DNA of 64,000 nucleotides, from contig NZ_FUYR01000001.1 of the NCBI RefSeq assembly GCF_900168015.1, positions 990,943 through 1,054,942 on the forward strand, written 5' to 3'. This stretch comes from Daejeonella lutea. Lineage in GTDB: Bacteria > Bacteroidota > Bacteroidia > Sphingobacteriales > Sphingobacteriaceae. Within the stretch, counting starts at the first letter, position 1. Every line of letters starts with the position of its first letter. Of this stretch, positions 54,990 to 64,000 are shown piece after piece. A model generated the notes under the pieces. The model saw nothing but the letters and a program-made list of their open reading frames with translations, was not told where the DNA came from and searched no databases. The position numbers were made by a program, and so were the translations under genes.

Positions 54990-56351
54990 TTAGTACAGTG
55001 TAAACTCTACCCTTCTGTTGTTCTGGCGACCCGAAGCTGTTTTGTTAGAAGAGATCGGCTGGCTTTCACCATAACCAGTTGCTTCAATCCTTGAAGGATT
55101 AGCTCCCTGGCTTACCAGATACGACTTAACTGATTCCGCACGATCTTTAGATAACTTAAGATTAGCAGCGTCACTACCAACATTGTCGGTGTGACCGGCC
55201 AGTTTAAGACTGAAATCTTTAGATTTCAATAGATCTGCAACTCTGTTTAAGCTTGGATAAGAAGATGGGCGAATGGTTGCTTTTGCGAAATCAAACTCAA
55301 GGTTTTTAATCGCTTCAGCTACTACCCTTCTATCCTCTTCAGTAACCACAACGCGAACCGGATTAACGGTTGTGTTTGTTACTTTAATTTCACAACCAGC
55401 ACCATCAACCTGAGTTCCGGCTGGAGTGTTCGGGCATTTATCGAAGTAATCAGAAACACCGTCACCATCAGAATCCATTTTGAAACGAGCCCAATCAGTA
55501 TTCATTTGAGCTAGCTGAGCAGCATTTCTAGCACGTTCAGCGGCCAAATCTGCTTGTAACGCTGCGTTACGTGCAATATAATCCGCTTCCAATGCCGCAA
55601 CAGGGTTGTAACTAGATAAAGCAGGCTTGGTCTTACCGCCTAATGCAAATTCAAGTCCTATATGTGTGTAAGAGAATTTATCGCTTTGTGGACCTGCGCG
55701 GTATCCGTCCAGGTTATCTCCGTCTACAAAGTTCATCTGATAACCGAGGTCAAGCATTAAGTTGTTAGATAGTCCGAACTTTAAGCCTGCACCAACTGGG
55801 ATGAAAGACTCATGCACAGTTGCTTCGGGATTGAATCGGGTTGTTCCCGCTGAATTGGTAATATCAACATCATAACCCATCCAACCGTATCCAGCTGTTA
55901 AATATGGTTGAATAACATTTGTCCTGTTCATCCAATATATATTTGCAAGACTCCAGTATGCGTTTAGACTTGCAGAATATTTAACCAAAGTTTCATAATT
56001 TGTATACGGACTTACTGGAGCAGTACCATTACCCCAATCTCTCGAATTATCAGCTTTAAGCTTACCGCCCAGGAAATTGGCCTGTATCCCAAAAGCCGGC
56101 CATATCTGCTTTTTTATGTATGCACCGTAGCCTAAATCTGCTTTCCATTTAGTAAAGTCGTTCTTACCTGCAATCACCGTAGGTGCAAGAACTCCGGCAT
56201 TGATACCAAATGACCAGGTACTGAATGACGAAGCAGGAGAAAAGACAGGTGGAACTGCTAAAGGTGCAGATACGCTATCCTGTGCAAACGTTTCTGAAGA
56301 TACGATCAGGCCCAAAGCCAGCGCTGAAAGTTTTAGAAATCTTAAATTCAT
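54990..56351 (-). CDS. OmpA family outer membrane protein
   Basis: A 453-residue porin-like protein: signal peptide (to SSETFAQ, about residue 24), an eight-strand beta-barrel (to about residue 245), an alanine-rich helical linker (residues ~255-285), a calcium-binding type-3 thrombospondin stretch (DSDGDGVSDYFDKCP) and a C-terminal OmpA domain with AGHTDNVGSDAANLKLSKDR and GRQNNRRVEF, which grips peptidoglycan. It tethers outer membrane to wall. Probably abundant and monocistronic. Confidence 0.95.
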   Translation of the reverse strand: MNLRFLKLSALALGLIVSSETFAQDSVSAPLAVPPVFSPASSFSTWSFGINAGVLAPTVIAGKNDFTKWKADLGYGAYIKKQIWPAFGIQANFLGGKLKADNSRDWGNGTAPVSPYTNYETLVKYSASLNAYWSLANIYWMNRTNVIQPYLTAGYGWMGYDVDITNSAGTTRFNPEATVHESFIPVGAGLKFGLSNNLMLDLGYQMNFVDGDNLDGYRAGPQSDKFSYTHIGLEFALGGKTKPALSSYNPVAALEADYIARNAALQADLAAERARNAAQLAQMNTDWARFKMDSDGDGVSDYFDKCPNTPAGTQVDGAGCEIKVTNTTVNPVRVVVTEEDRRVVAEAIKNLEFDFAKATIRPSSYPSLNRVADLLKSKDFSLKLAGHTDNVGSDAANLKLSKDRAESVKSYLVSQGANPSRIEATGYGESQPISSNKTASGRQNNRRVEFTLY

Positions 56352-56485
56352 AGTCTTATTTGTTTGTTTACCCTTTATAACAAAAGCTATACCACAAGCA
56401 GCTAATGTTTTTTATAATAAAAATAAATTTAACCGTGTGTTAACCATTTAACTGTAAATCAGTATCATGCTCTTACTCTTATTTT

Positions 56486-56493
56486 TATCTTTG
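56486..56493 (+). promoter_or_regulatory. Probable -7 box of queG
   Basis: TATCTTTG fits TAnnTTTG and lies just eight bases before the ATG, which would give a very short or absent leader. Confidence 0.5.
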
Positions 56494-56501
56494 CGTGTCG
56501 G

Positions 56502-57431
56502 ATGATTAGCAAGAAAGACTATACCAAATTCATTAAAAGTGAAGCACAAAAGCTTGGCTTCCTTTCATGTGGTATTTCAAAAGCCGGGTTTCTGGAGAAA
56601 GAAGCCCCACTGTTGGAAACCTGGCTAAAAAATGGTTCGAATGGAGAAATGGGGTATATGGAAAATCATTTCGACAAGCGCCTGGACCCCACCCTGCTGG
56701 TTGATGGGGCGAAGTCAGTGATATCTCTTTCTATAAACTATTATACTGATCAACTGCAGACTGATCCGGATGCACCCAAAATAAGCCGCTATGCCTTTGG
56801 AGAGGATTATCATAAAGTTATAAAAGACAAGCTGCGGCAGCTAATCGAGATTATACAGGAACATATTGGTGAGGTAAACGGCCGCGCCTTTGTCGACTCC
56901 GCTCCTGTTTTAGATAAAGCCTGGGCAAATAAGTCCGGCCTGGGCTGGATAGGGAAAAACTCAAACCTCATCAGCAAAAAGGTTGGGTCTTTTTTTTTCC
57001 TGGCAGAACTCATTACCGATCTTGAACTGGAATACGACGTTGCGCCCACGGAAGATCATTGCGGAACGTGCACACGATGTATAGATGCCTGCCCGACTAA
57101 CGCGATCGTAGAGCCATATGTAGTTGATGGCAGCCGTTGTATATCCTACCTTACAATTGAGCTGAAAAACGAAATACCATCCGAATTCAAAGGAAAAATG
57201 GATAACTGGATGTTTGGCTGCGATATTTGTCAGGACGTTTGCCCCTGGAATAAATTTTCCTTGCTTCATACCGAACCCTCATTTGAAGCCAACCCTTCGG
57301 TACTTGGTATGACCGCTCCCGAATGGCGGGAAATCACCCAGGAGACATTTAGCAAAGTCTTTAAAAACTCCGCTGTAAAGCGTACAAAGTTCAGTGGATT
57401 GAAGAGAAATATTGAATTCTTAAAAAGCTGA
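56502..57431 (+). CDS. queG: Epoxyqueuosine reductase
   Basis: A 309-residue cobalamin and iron-sulphur enzyme for the last step of queuosine synthesis in tRNA wobble position. Two [4Fe-4S] cysteine sets are seen: [12 protein letters not shown] near residue 187 and [11 protein letters not shown] near residue 241. Upstream strings [24 protein letters not shown] and [14 protein letters not shown] are family-specific. The short form without a HEAT domain is usual. The stop codon meets repeat cassette F. Confidence 0.95.
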   Translation: MISKKDYTKFIKSEAQKLGFLSCGISKAGFLEKEAPLLETWLKNGSNGEMGYMENHFDKRLDPTLLVDGAKSVISLSINYYTDQLQTDPDAPKISRYAFGEDYHKVIKDKLRQLIEIIQEHIGEVNGRAFVDSAPVLDKAWANKSGLGWIGKNSNLISKKVGSFFFLAELITDLELEYDVAPTEDHCGTCTRCIDACPTNAIVEPYVVDGSRCISYLTIELKNEIPSEFKGKMDNWMFGCDICQDVCPWNKFSLLHTEPSFEANPSVLGMTAPEWREITQETFSKVFKNSAVKRTKFSGLKRNIEFLKS

Positions 57432-57545
57432 GTTGTACGTTCTACGTCATACGTTTTACGTACTTGGAAACGTACCTAACGGTTTGCAGAGTCTATATAT
57501 CGTATGCAACGTAACACGTAGAACGTATTACGTACAACGTTTTAA
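57432..57545. repeat. Iterated-word inverted repeat cassette F
   Basis: Left arm 57432-57461 (GTTGTACGTTCTACGTCATA and on) and right arm 57509-57538 are reverse complements with 25 of 30 positions matching. Words are of the TACGT type also used in cassette C. It starts directly after the queG stop codon. Confidence 0.87.
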
Positions 57546-57698
57546 ATATCAGTAAAAACGTCCAAGTCCCTGATTCGTCACATTTTCCCGCCCACCCGTC
57601 ACATTTATTAGCAGCAGGGTTGCAAGCAGGGTAATATTGTTTCAAAATTCGTAAAGCAATTAAAAAACGGGACACACAGACCCATAAAATTTAAGACA

Positions 57699-60125
57699 AT
57701 GAAACCATTTTTACTTCTTTTGCTCTGCTGCTTCAGCTTCAGCCTTATGGCACAGACCACGCCGGAGCTTACGTATGAAATAAAAGGACTAACGGCTGAC
57801 TCTGCTTCAAAGAAAGCGCTCGATTACACAACAATAGGTTTGAAAACCGAGAAGAATATCCCGCTTAAGTCTGTACTTACGAAAGACGACGGTTCCTTTA
57901 TTTTTTCCGGCGTAAAGGCTGGCAAATATGTAGTATCTGTCATATCTGTAGGTTACAAGACAAAGACCATCCCTGTTGAACTAATCGGTTCTGTAAGGAC
58001 GCGTGATCTGGGGACGATACTGATCTCCACAAAAACAAATCAACTCAAGGAAGTTGTAGTGATGGCTGATAAGCCTATTATCAAACAGGAGGTAGATAGA
58101 ATATCTTATGACTTGCAGGCTGATCCTGAAAGCAAAACAAACAGCGTGATGGAGATCATGAGGAAAGTTCCCTTATTATCAGTTGATGCAGAAGATAATA
58201 TCCTTCTGAAAGGTGACGCAAACTATAAAATCCTGATAAACGGCAAGCCTTCCAGCATGATGGAGCGCAACGCAAAGGAGGTTTTGAAAAGTATGCCTGC
58301 ATCCAGTATTCAAAATATTGAAGTGATTACTACCCCTCCATCCAAATACGATGCGGAAGGGATCGCTGGTTTAATTAACATCATAACCAACAAAAAGGTT
58401 GATAATGGATATAATGCATCGGTAAATGTCAGCCATCGCTTCCCTGCCGGCGGTCCGGGAGTTGGAGGAAACTTGACTTTAAAGCAAGGTAAATTCGGAA
58501 TCTCAGCATTTGGTGGAGCTAACTCTGCAGAAATTCCAATAACACAGAACGGGACTTTTAGGACAACTACCGGCACAAATGCAAGCAGTCTTTCCCAGTT
58601 CCTGACGAGAGAATCAAATAACAAGAACGGTTACATTGGTGGTGAACTGAGCTATGAACTTGATAGCTTGAACCTAATATCCGGGCAGTTCAACTTTAAC
58701 GGGAACTCCAACGAAAGCATTAGCAACCAGAATTCAGAACTGAGCAGCTCAACAGGCAGTTTACAGCGCTATAATCTTGCAGGCAACAATCTATCTGACG
58801 GCCACGGAATGGACGCGTCACTTAATTATCAGTTGGGTTTTAAGAAGAACAAAGCACAGCTTCTCACCTTCTCATACCGTTTTTACGATTATACAAATGG
58901 GCAAAATAACTTGCTGACAAGCTCGAACCAGTTCAACTATAATATTGCCGATTACAATCAGGTAAATGAAGGCGGATCGGCTGAACAAACCATGCAGATC
59001 GACTATGTTCATCCTGTAAAGAAATTAACCATAGAAGCCGGACTAAAGGCGATCAGAAGAAAGAATGAGAGTGATTTCCAGTTTATGTCGCTGAACTCAA
59101 CGAGTGGCCAATTCGTAACAGATCCTACCAGAAGCAATGTTTTTGATAACACTCAGGAAGTGCTCGGCGCATATAATACTTATCAGTACAATACTAAAAA
59201 CTGGGGGTTCAAAGGCGGATTCAGGCTGGAGCAAACGACAATTGACGCTGACTTTGTTTCAAGCCAATCGCAGGTAAGGCAGGAATATCTAAATCTGATT
59301 CCGTCAGTGAGTATCAACAGAAAATTGAAGAACATGAGTAATATAAACCTCGGGTTCTCACAAAGGATACAGCGTCCGGGTATCTATCAGCTAAATCCAT
59401 TTGTCGACAGATCTAATCCTAATTTTGAGTCAAGCGGTAATCCAAACCTTCATCCTACAGTAGGAAGCAACCTGTCAATTGGCTACAGCAAATCCAAAAA
59501 GGGTTCATTCAACTACATCCTGGGATATGGATTGTTCAAAGACCTGATTATGCCTGTCTCTGTGTTTGATCCTGTTACTTATATTACCAAAAACACTTTC
59601 GACAATACCGGACGTGCAAGGCTTTTTACTCTCAACGTAAATGTAAATTACCCGTTAACAAAAAAGATGAATATGACATTCAACGGCGGTCTGGCTCATG
59701 GCCGGGTGCACGCAATGGTGAATAACATCCTTGTGAGAAATCAGGGCCTGATGTACAACTTTTCAACTTCAGCAAGCTATAGATTCGAAAAAGGCTGGCG
59801 TGCAAGCAGCAATCTGCATTTCAATGGTCCTAATTTATCTGTTCAGGGTTCGTCCAATACATTTTTCGGAAGTTCATTCAGCGTAAATAAAGACATCATT
59901 AAAGATAAGCTAACATTCTCGGCAGCTACCAGCAACCCGTTTAGCAAATACAGGAATAACATCCGCGAGTCGTTCGGACCGGATTTCTTTCAAACTAATA
60001 ACAACAGGGTCTTTTATCGAGGCTTCAATACTAACCTGTCGTATAAGTTTGGTAAATTAAAATCTGCGATCAAGAAAAATTCAAGGGGAATAAAAAACGA
60101 TGATGTTTCAAATAGCGCTCAATAA
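57699..60125 (+). CDS. Outer membrane beta-barrel receptor with carboxypeptidase-regulatory domain
   Basis: An 808-residue outer membrane protein. Signal peptide ends at LMAQ (about residue 19); a carboxypeptidase-regulatory-like domain follows (~25-110); then a plug-like domain (SVMEIMRKVPLLSVDAEDN, IEVITTPPSKYDAEGIAGLINI, residues ~145-230); then a TonB-receptor-like barrel of the Outer membrane beta-barrel family. The N-terminal part has no clear TonB box. It sits 25 bases upstream of the LytS-type kinase gene and may sense or transport the ligand of that system; the ligand is unknown. Confidence 0.9.
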   Translation: MKPFLLLLLCCFSFSLMAQTTPELTYEIKGLTADSASKKALDYTTIGLKTEKNIPLKSVLTKDDGSFIFSGVKAGKYVVSVISVGYKTKTIPVELIGSVRTRDLGTILISTKTNQLKEVVVMADKPIIKQEVDRISYDLQADPESKTNSVMEIMRKVPLLSVDAEDNILLKGDANYKILINGKPSSMMERNAKEVLKSMPASSIQNIEVITTPPSKYDAEGIAGLINIITNKKVDNGYNASVNVSHRFPAGGPGVGGNLTLKQGKFGISAFGGANSAEIPITQNGTFRTTTGTNASSLSQFLTRESNNKNGYIGGELSYELDSLNLISGQFNFNGNSNESISNQNSELSSSTGSLQRYNLAGNNLSDGHGMDASLNYQLGFKKNKAQLLTFSYRFYDYTNGQNNLLTSSNQFNYNIADYNQVNEGGSAEQTMQIDYVHPVKKLTIEAGLKAIRRKNESDFQFMSLNSTSGQFVTDPTRSNVFDNTQEVLGAYNTYQYNTKNWGFKGGFRLEQTTIDADFVSSQSQVRQEYLNLIPSVSINRKLKNMSNINLGFSQRIQRPGIYQLNPFVDRSNPNFESSGNPNLHPTVGSNLSIGYSKSKKGSFNYILGYGLFKDLIMPVSVFDPVTYITKNTFDNTGRARLFTLNVNVNYPLTKKMNMTFNGGLAHGRVHAMVNNILVRNQGLMYNFSTSASYRFEKGWRASSNLHFNGPNLSVQGSSNTFFGSSFSVNKDIIKDKLTFSAATSNPFSKYRNNIRESFGPDFFQTNNNRVFYRGFNTNLSYKFGKLKSAIKKNSRGIKNDDVSNSAQ

Positions 60126-60150
60126 GACCAATTATATTTAACTATACAAC

Positions 60151-61677
60151 ATGAAGAATTTCATAAAAAACCCATCAGATATCAACAGAATTGAATACTG
60201 GGCAGCAACGACCATGTTCGTCTTCTCGATATTCTTTCTTGTATCAAGCTCTGTTGACATCCAGGATTGGCGGTATGATACTGCAACGTTCAAAGAAGCT
60301 CAACAACACTACTCGTATTTCAATAATTACTTTTTACCCGTACTGGTTCGATATATAACATTTTATGGCAGCTACCTGCTCCTGACCTTTGTTATCGTTC
60401 CACCCCTGACGAGGAAACAAAATATTGCCGTCAATATTATATTAACGGTGATAATATTCTATCTGATTAGCGTAGTTCTTGCGATCACTGATACCTGGTT
60501 GCGAGGTTATCTTTTTAGTACTTACAGCGAAGATGCGCTGTATGCAAAGGTATTTCAGGAAAGTGCAATTTTCTCGTTCTGGCTTCTGATGATGTTTGCG
60601 CTTTATAATATCATTAAGTACCTGGCGATATATTTACTTGGTAACTCGGATCTTATTGAGGCTAAATACCGGGTCATAACAAGAGATGGAATTTATGCCT
60701 TTATTGTGTGGATGATAGGTTTGTTCTTACTTCTAATGGGGCAGGCAGATTCAGAAGTTGTAGTGGTTTTGGCAGTTTGTCCTCTTGCTGGGATATTCCT
60801 ATACTGCTACGCCATGTATTTTCTTTTACCGGGAAGTCAACGGGCCGCAAAGCCATTTAGGAATTACTTAAAGCAATTCTTCTGGATTGCAGCACTTAGC
60901 TCTCTGCCAATTTTTGCAGTGATACTAATTGTTGTTCCAAGGCATAACGATGAATTATCAATAATTACAGCGATTTTCAACCTTGGATTTCAGATATTAT
61001 TCACAGCCCCTCTCGCCTGGTACGTGTACAAGCATCGCGTAAAAGTGGATTATGAGATAAAAGGTTTGCAGACTGCGCTTGGGCGTTCCACTGCTGATTT
61101 AAACTTCCTCCGATCACAAATAAATCCCCATTTTCTATTCAATATCCTGAACACCTTGTATGGCACATCATTACAGGAAAAGGCTGAACGAACATCGGAA
61201 GGCATTCAGAAGCTGGGGGATATGATGCGTTTTATGCTGCACGAAAATCTGCAGGAGAAGATCTCTTTAAATCGTGAGATAGAATACCTGAACAATTACA
61301 TCACACTTCAATCACTGCGCACGCAAGCCTCACCCGAAATTACCATTAGTACAGAGATCGAAGATCATGTAGGGATATTGCAGATCGCGCCCATGCTGCT
61401 AATACCCTTCGTCGAGAATGCATTCAAGCATGGCATTAGTTTAAAAGAAAAGTCGATCATCCGCATTAGCCTGGTGACCAAAGACAAAACCCTCTATTTT
61501 GATATCTCAAACAGCATGCATGATAAACCAGCCAATGATCCTGAAAAGGATAATAATGGTATCGGCCTGGCAAACGTTCAGCAAAGGTTAAGGCTTATGT
61601 ACCCTTCGCGCCATGAATTGTCAATTAGAGAAAGCGGTAAAGAATTCTTCGTACACCTGACAATTCAACTGGATTAA
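60151..61677 (+). CDS. LytS-type sensor histidine kinase
   Basis: A 508-residue kinase: seven to eight membrane helices in the first ~300 residues, then the His_kinase domain with FLRSQINPHFLFNILNTLYG near residue 325 (phosphorylated histidine) and the ATPase motifs PFVENAFKHGI near residue 425 and GIGLANVQQRL near residue 471. The input domain is not recognised. Partner regulator is the LytTR gene further on, with DoxX-like and a small open frame between. Gap from the receptor gene is 25 bases. Confidence 0.93.
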   Translation: MKNFIKNPSDINRIEYWAATTMFVFSIFFLVSSSVDIQDWRYDTATFKEAQQHYSYFNNYFLPVLVRYITFYGSYLLLTFVIVPPLTRKQNIAVNIILTVIIFYLISVVLAITDTWLRGYLFSTYSEDALYAKVFQESAIFSFWLLMMFALYNIIKYLAIYLLGNSDLIEAKYRVITRDGIYAFIVWMIGLFLLLMGQADSEVVVVLAVCPLAGIFLYCYAMYFLLPGSQRAAKPFRNYLKQFFWIAALSSLPIFAVILIVVPRHNDELSIITAIFNLGFQILFTAPLAWYVYKHRVKVDYEIKGLQTALGRSTADLNFLRSQINPHFLFNILNTLYGTSLQEKAERTSEGIQKLGDMMRFMLHENLQEKISLNREIEYLNNYITLQSLRTQASPEITISTEIEDHVGILQIAPMLLIPFVENAFKHGISLKEKSIIRISLVTKDKTLYFDISNSMHDKPANDPEKDNNGIGLANVQQRLRLMYPSRHELSIRESGKEFFVHLTIQLD

Positions 61678-61681
61678 TAGT

Positions 61682-61792
61682 ATGAAAAAGGTCCTATTAG
61701 TATTGTTTTTCTGCGTGGTGATAAACACTGGCAAGGAAGTATTCAATGCAGGTAGAATCATCTTCACAGAACTTAGCTGTTGTAATAAATAA
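61682..61792 (+). CDS. Candidate small membrane peptide (36 residues)
   Basis: A short frame beginning four bases after the kinase stop: a basic start (MKKVLLVLFFCVVINTGK) with one hydrophobic segment and a cysteine pair near the end (ELSCCNK). It ends 20 bases before the next gene. It has the shape of a real small membrane or signal peptide in an operon gap, but there is no homology evidence. Confidence 0.35.
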   Translation: MKKVLLVLFFCVVINTGKEVFNAGRIIFTELSCCNK

Positions 61793-61812
61793 TCTAACGC
61801 TGAAATCAATTT

Positions 61813-62385
61813 ATGACTGAAAGTAAACTCAAAGATTTTATTGAGCTGATTTGCCGCTTATATGTATTCACTTTCCTAAACCTATATGCCATTGGTAAAA
61901 TTATGGGCGGACAGTTTTATACGCCTGAACGGTTGCCGGCAGAAATTGCGGCGATCCCGCTTGGAAAAGTTGAAAGCTTTGATCTGGCATGGACATTTAT
62001 GGGGCATTCATATACCTATATCCTTTTCATCGGTCTTTCGCAACTAATGGGTGCATGGATGCTTCTTTCAGGGAAATTAAAATTGATAGGAGTCTTTATC
62101 CTGCTGCCAATTATGGTGAATATTATTGTATTTGACATCATCTTCCTGGATACTTATGGTGCTTTGGCAAGTGCATTGATCTACTTTTCAATGTTAATTG
62201 TGATTTTGTTGATTAACAAAGACAAGATCATTGGTATTTTACGTTCCATTACAGATTTTCCACCGGCTGAGAAAGCCACATTAAATGCCCGATTGATGAA
62301 AATCGCTTTTGTATTGGTTTTTATGGCTGCAATTTTTGTAGTAGACCAGCTAATTGTTAATCTAATCGGACATGGCAAAGGCTAA
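61813..62385 (+). CDS. DoxX-like membrane protein
   Basis: A 190-residue membrane protein with about five to six helices. The TFMGHSYTYILFIGLSQLMGAWMLL segment and following KLKLIGVFILLPIMVNII resemble DoxX-type proteins. It lies between kinase and regulator of one two-component pair, which suggests it is controlled with them or takes part in sensing. No catalytic residues are visible. Confidence 0.7.
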   Translation: MTESKLKDFIELICRLYVFTFLNLYAIGKIMGGQFYTPERLPAEIAAIPLGKVESFDLAWTFMGHSYTYILFIGLSQLMGAWMLLSGKLKLIGVFILLPIMVNIIVFDIIFLDTYGALASALIYFSMLIVILLINKDKIIGILRSITDFPPAEKATLNARLMKIAFVLVFMAAIFVVDQLIVNLIGHGKG

Positions 62386-62434
62386 AACCATTTTACATCA
62401 ATCATTAGATCTTTTAATATCTTACTTTTATTAG

Positions 62435-63115
62435 ATGAATGCAATCGCCCTTGATGATGAACCACTAGCGCTTGAAGTAATACGCAGCCATGCTTCAAAA
62501 GTGCCTTTTTTAAAGTTGAAGGCCGAATTTACTGATGCATTTCAGGCAATGGAATACTTACAAAAAGAAAATATCGACCTCATTTTTCTTGATATAAAGA
62601 TGCCTGACATTTCTGGCATTGACTTCCTGAACAGCCTAAATAAGAAGCCAATGGTGATTTTCACAACGGCTTATACTGAGCATGCAGTAACGAGTTTTGA
62701 ACTGGACGCAATCGACTACCTTTTGAAACCATTTTCTTTAAGTCGCTTTGTAAAGGGGTGCAATAAAGCTTATGAACTATTCCAGCTCCGAAATAAAAGC
62801 GGCATGGCTGATTACATTTTCTTGAAAACCGGTTACGAGCAGGAAAAAGTACATTTCGGGGATATTTTATGGCTCGAGGCCGCAGGAAACTATGTCAATT
62901 TCGTGGTAAAAGGGAAAAGCCTGCTCTCCCGTATGACCTTTGCGGAGCTCGAAGCGATTTTGCCAAAAGATAAGTTTATTAGAACGCACAGGTCCTATAT
63001 GGTAGCTGTAAGTAATATCGACAGAATTGAACGTCATCAGGTTCATATACAAGGATCTACGATACCGATAAGCGAATCGTACATGCAGAACCTGGTCGGC
63101 CTGCACGGGCGTTGA
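62435..63115 (+). CDS. LytTR family response regulator
   Basis: A 226-residue regulator: receiver domain with acidic pocket (LDDEP at residues 6-10), phosphoacceptor D53 in FLDIKMPD, threonine in FTTAY and lysine in LLKPFS; then a LytTR DNA-binding domain (residues ~125-226; ILWLEAAGNYVNFVV, FIRTHRSYMVAVSNI). It is the likely partner of the LytS-type kinase. Confidence 0.94.
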   Translation: MNAIALDDEPLALEVIRSHASKVPFLKLKAEFTDAFQAMEYLQKENIDLIFLDIKMPDISGIDFLNSLNKKPMVIFTTAYTEHAVTSFELDAIDYLLKPFSLSRFVKGCNKAYELFQLRNKSGMADYIFLKTGYEQEKVHFGDILWLEAAGNYVNFVVKGKSLLSRMTFAELEAILPKDKFIRTHRSYMVAVSNIDRIERHQVHIQGSTIPISESYMQNLVGLHGR

Positions 63116-63145
63116 ATTGAGCTAAGATTTTGCTTATTTTAGAGT

Positions 63146-63985
63146 ATGAAATTCATGCTTATTTTTTTGCTTGTCATCGGGACGACATTAGTTCAAGGTC
63201 AACAGCTTAAGATAAAAAAACGGGCTTCTGATGCACTCTCCGGATCGGAATTTTCAAAAAGTATACGTGATACAGAAATCACTCTCGCTGAAAGGGAAAA
63301 GATTATTTTCAAGCAGATTAAATCGGGTAACATTCCGAATTTCTATCGGAGTTTAACGGAAATAAGGGATACTGTAGTGGTAAATAGTAAAACTCATACA
63401 ATCCGCTATTTTGTGATTCCTGATTTTATCGCTATTGGATCTAATGAAGATTATTTCTACTGCCCGATGAAACCACAATTAGCTCAGCGTGTGGGAAAAT
63501 TGCTAAAGGGCAGTCTTCCTACACGAAAGATATCCGATAGGATCTATAAAAATGCTGCTGTCAAGTTAGTGCCGGAACCAATTCCACCATCACCGCAAAT
63601 GATCACTGTACCAGTATTTGAAAAGCATAACACTCTCGTCAACGCCCAGCGAAAACCCTATTTGGTTTCCCACCCATTAGGAAGTTTGGTTGCAGGGAAC
63701 AAAAAGGATGTGGTCATTTCAAACAAGATTTATAATGATAAAGGGGTTCTGAGGGTTGTTATTTATGGTTGGCATAAGCCCGACGGAAAAGCAATACAGC
63801 CACTCTATAATGGTCATAGTACAATTCACGTAGATTACAGCCACGGTATCCGTATCATACAAAACAAACTGTGGGTAGATGGCAAGAGAAGTTCCATGCA
63901 AAAGATACTCGCCTCAGAGGAATTGAATTCACTTTTGAGTGATGAAGGTCCTATTTTATCGCCCTTCTACCCAACTACTGATTAA
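63146..63985 (+). CDS. Secreted hypothetical protein
   Basis: A 279-residue protein with a signal peptide (to about LVQGQ, residue 19). The first ~70 residues after it are charged helix; the rest has conserved-looking stretches (RYFVIPDFIAIGSNEDYFYCPM, VIYGWHKPDGKAIQPLYNGH, HVDYSHGIRIIQNKLW). I have seen similar GWHK and VDYSHGIR strings in other Bacteroidota proteins, but know no function. It lies 30 bases after the LytTR gene and may be a target or output of that operon. Confidence 0.7.
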   Translation: MKFMLIFLLVIGTTLVQGQQLKIKKRASDALSGSEFSKSIRDTEITLAEREKIIFKQIKSGNIPNFYRSLTEIRDTVVVNSKTHTIRYFVIPDFIAIGSNEDYFYCPMKPQLAQRVGKLLKGSLPTRKISDRIYKNAAVKLVPEPIPPSPQMITVPVFEKHNTLVNAQRKPYLVSHPLGSLVAGNKKDVVISNKIYNDKGVLRVVIYGWHKPDGKAIQPLYNGHSTIHVDYSHGIRIIQNKLWVDGKRSSMQKILASEELNSLLSDEGPILSPFYPTTD

Positions 63986-64000
63986 GTACTATTAACACTA

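Noticed and set aside
1-64000. tRNA, rRNA, insertion sequences, prophage or integrase genes
   Set aside because: No cloverleaf-like tRNA ends, no rRNA stretches and no transposase or integrase proteins seen by eye; short RNAs could be missed.

Overview
The window reads as chromosome of a Bacteroidota bacterium, most likely of the Sphingobacteriaceae (Pedobacter/Mucilaginibacter type). The pointers are: TAnnTTTG-type promoter boxes (for example TACCTTTG before prfC and TAAATTTG before the thiolase), a C-terminal type IX secretion sorting domain on a family-10 glycosylhydrolase-like protein, a carboxypeptidase-regulatory-domain/outer-membrane beta-barrel receptor, LytS/LytTR signalling, many short-lipobox lipoproteins, and the DUF2027-Smr and VF530 genes. 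The lineage is inference from gene content; there is no rRNA or tRNA gene in the window to settle it.

Layout. 1-9.3 kb: the N-terminal part of a large secreted adhesin-like protein (runs off the left edge), a VF530-family gene divergent from a DUF2027-Smr gene, prfC (release factor 3), an L,D-transpeptidase, htpG and a DoxX-like membrane protein. 9.3-14.3 kb: a lipoprotein, a six-helix K+ channel with a zinc ribbon, a FucP-type sugar transporter with an AGE-family epimerase, and a small membrane protein. 14.4-20.7 kb: a trehalose block (GH15 hydrolase facing a fused trehalose-6-phosphate synthase/phosphatase), a cysteine-rich copper-storage-like four-helix protein and a TPR protein. 21-31.8 kb: an ion and osmotic homeostasis region with MscS channel plus universal-stress protein, CPA2 cation:proton antiporter, TrkA, TrkH, a voltage-gated-type channel with a non-canonical pore filter, and NhaA; an alpha/beta-hydrolase pseudogene sits among them. 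32.2-32.4 kb: a strictly 11-bp-periodic intergenic array. 32.5-36.6 kb: M14 carboxypeptidase, SpmA-SpmB fusion, DinB, thioesterase, OsmC. 37.1-39 kb: an arsenic operon arsR-DUF6428-GNAT-arsC with two visible operator palindromes and no efflux pump. 39.2-42 kb: YeiH-type exporter with a CrtI/PYROXD2-like flavoprotein. 42-50 kb: T9SS-secreted glycosylhydrolase, a second DinB, an antiporter remnant, two divergent metallophosphoesterases, thiolase and a secreted hypothetical protein. 50-57.4 kb: DUF819 permease, POT peptide transporter, polyprenol-phosphate-mannose-synthase-like GT2, ruvB, OmpA-type porin, queG. 57.7-64 kb: an apparent operon of outer-membrane receptor, LytS kinase, DoxX-like protein, LytTR regulator and a secreted unknown.

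Most genes are ordinary and intact. The most unusual material is intergenic. Six places (about 4.5, 33.8, 35.3, 45.3, 50.0 and 57.5 kb) carry long imperfect inverted repeats whose arms are built from iterated 7-9-base words; all six lie at gene 3' ends and none lies between divergent genes. They occupy positions where the rest of the window uses ordinary hairpin terminators. A separate array at 32.2-32.4 kb repeats a degenerate CGAA-centred 11-mer in perfect register for about 250 bases. Two gene remnants (alpha/beta hydrolase at 30.3 kb, Na+/H+ antiporter C-terminus at 45.4 kb) show recent decay.
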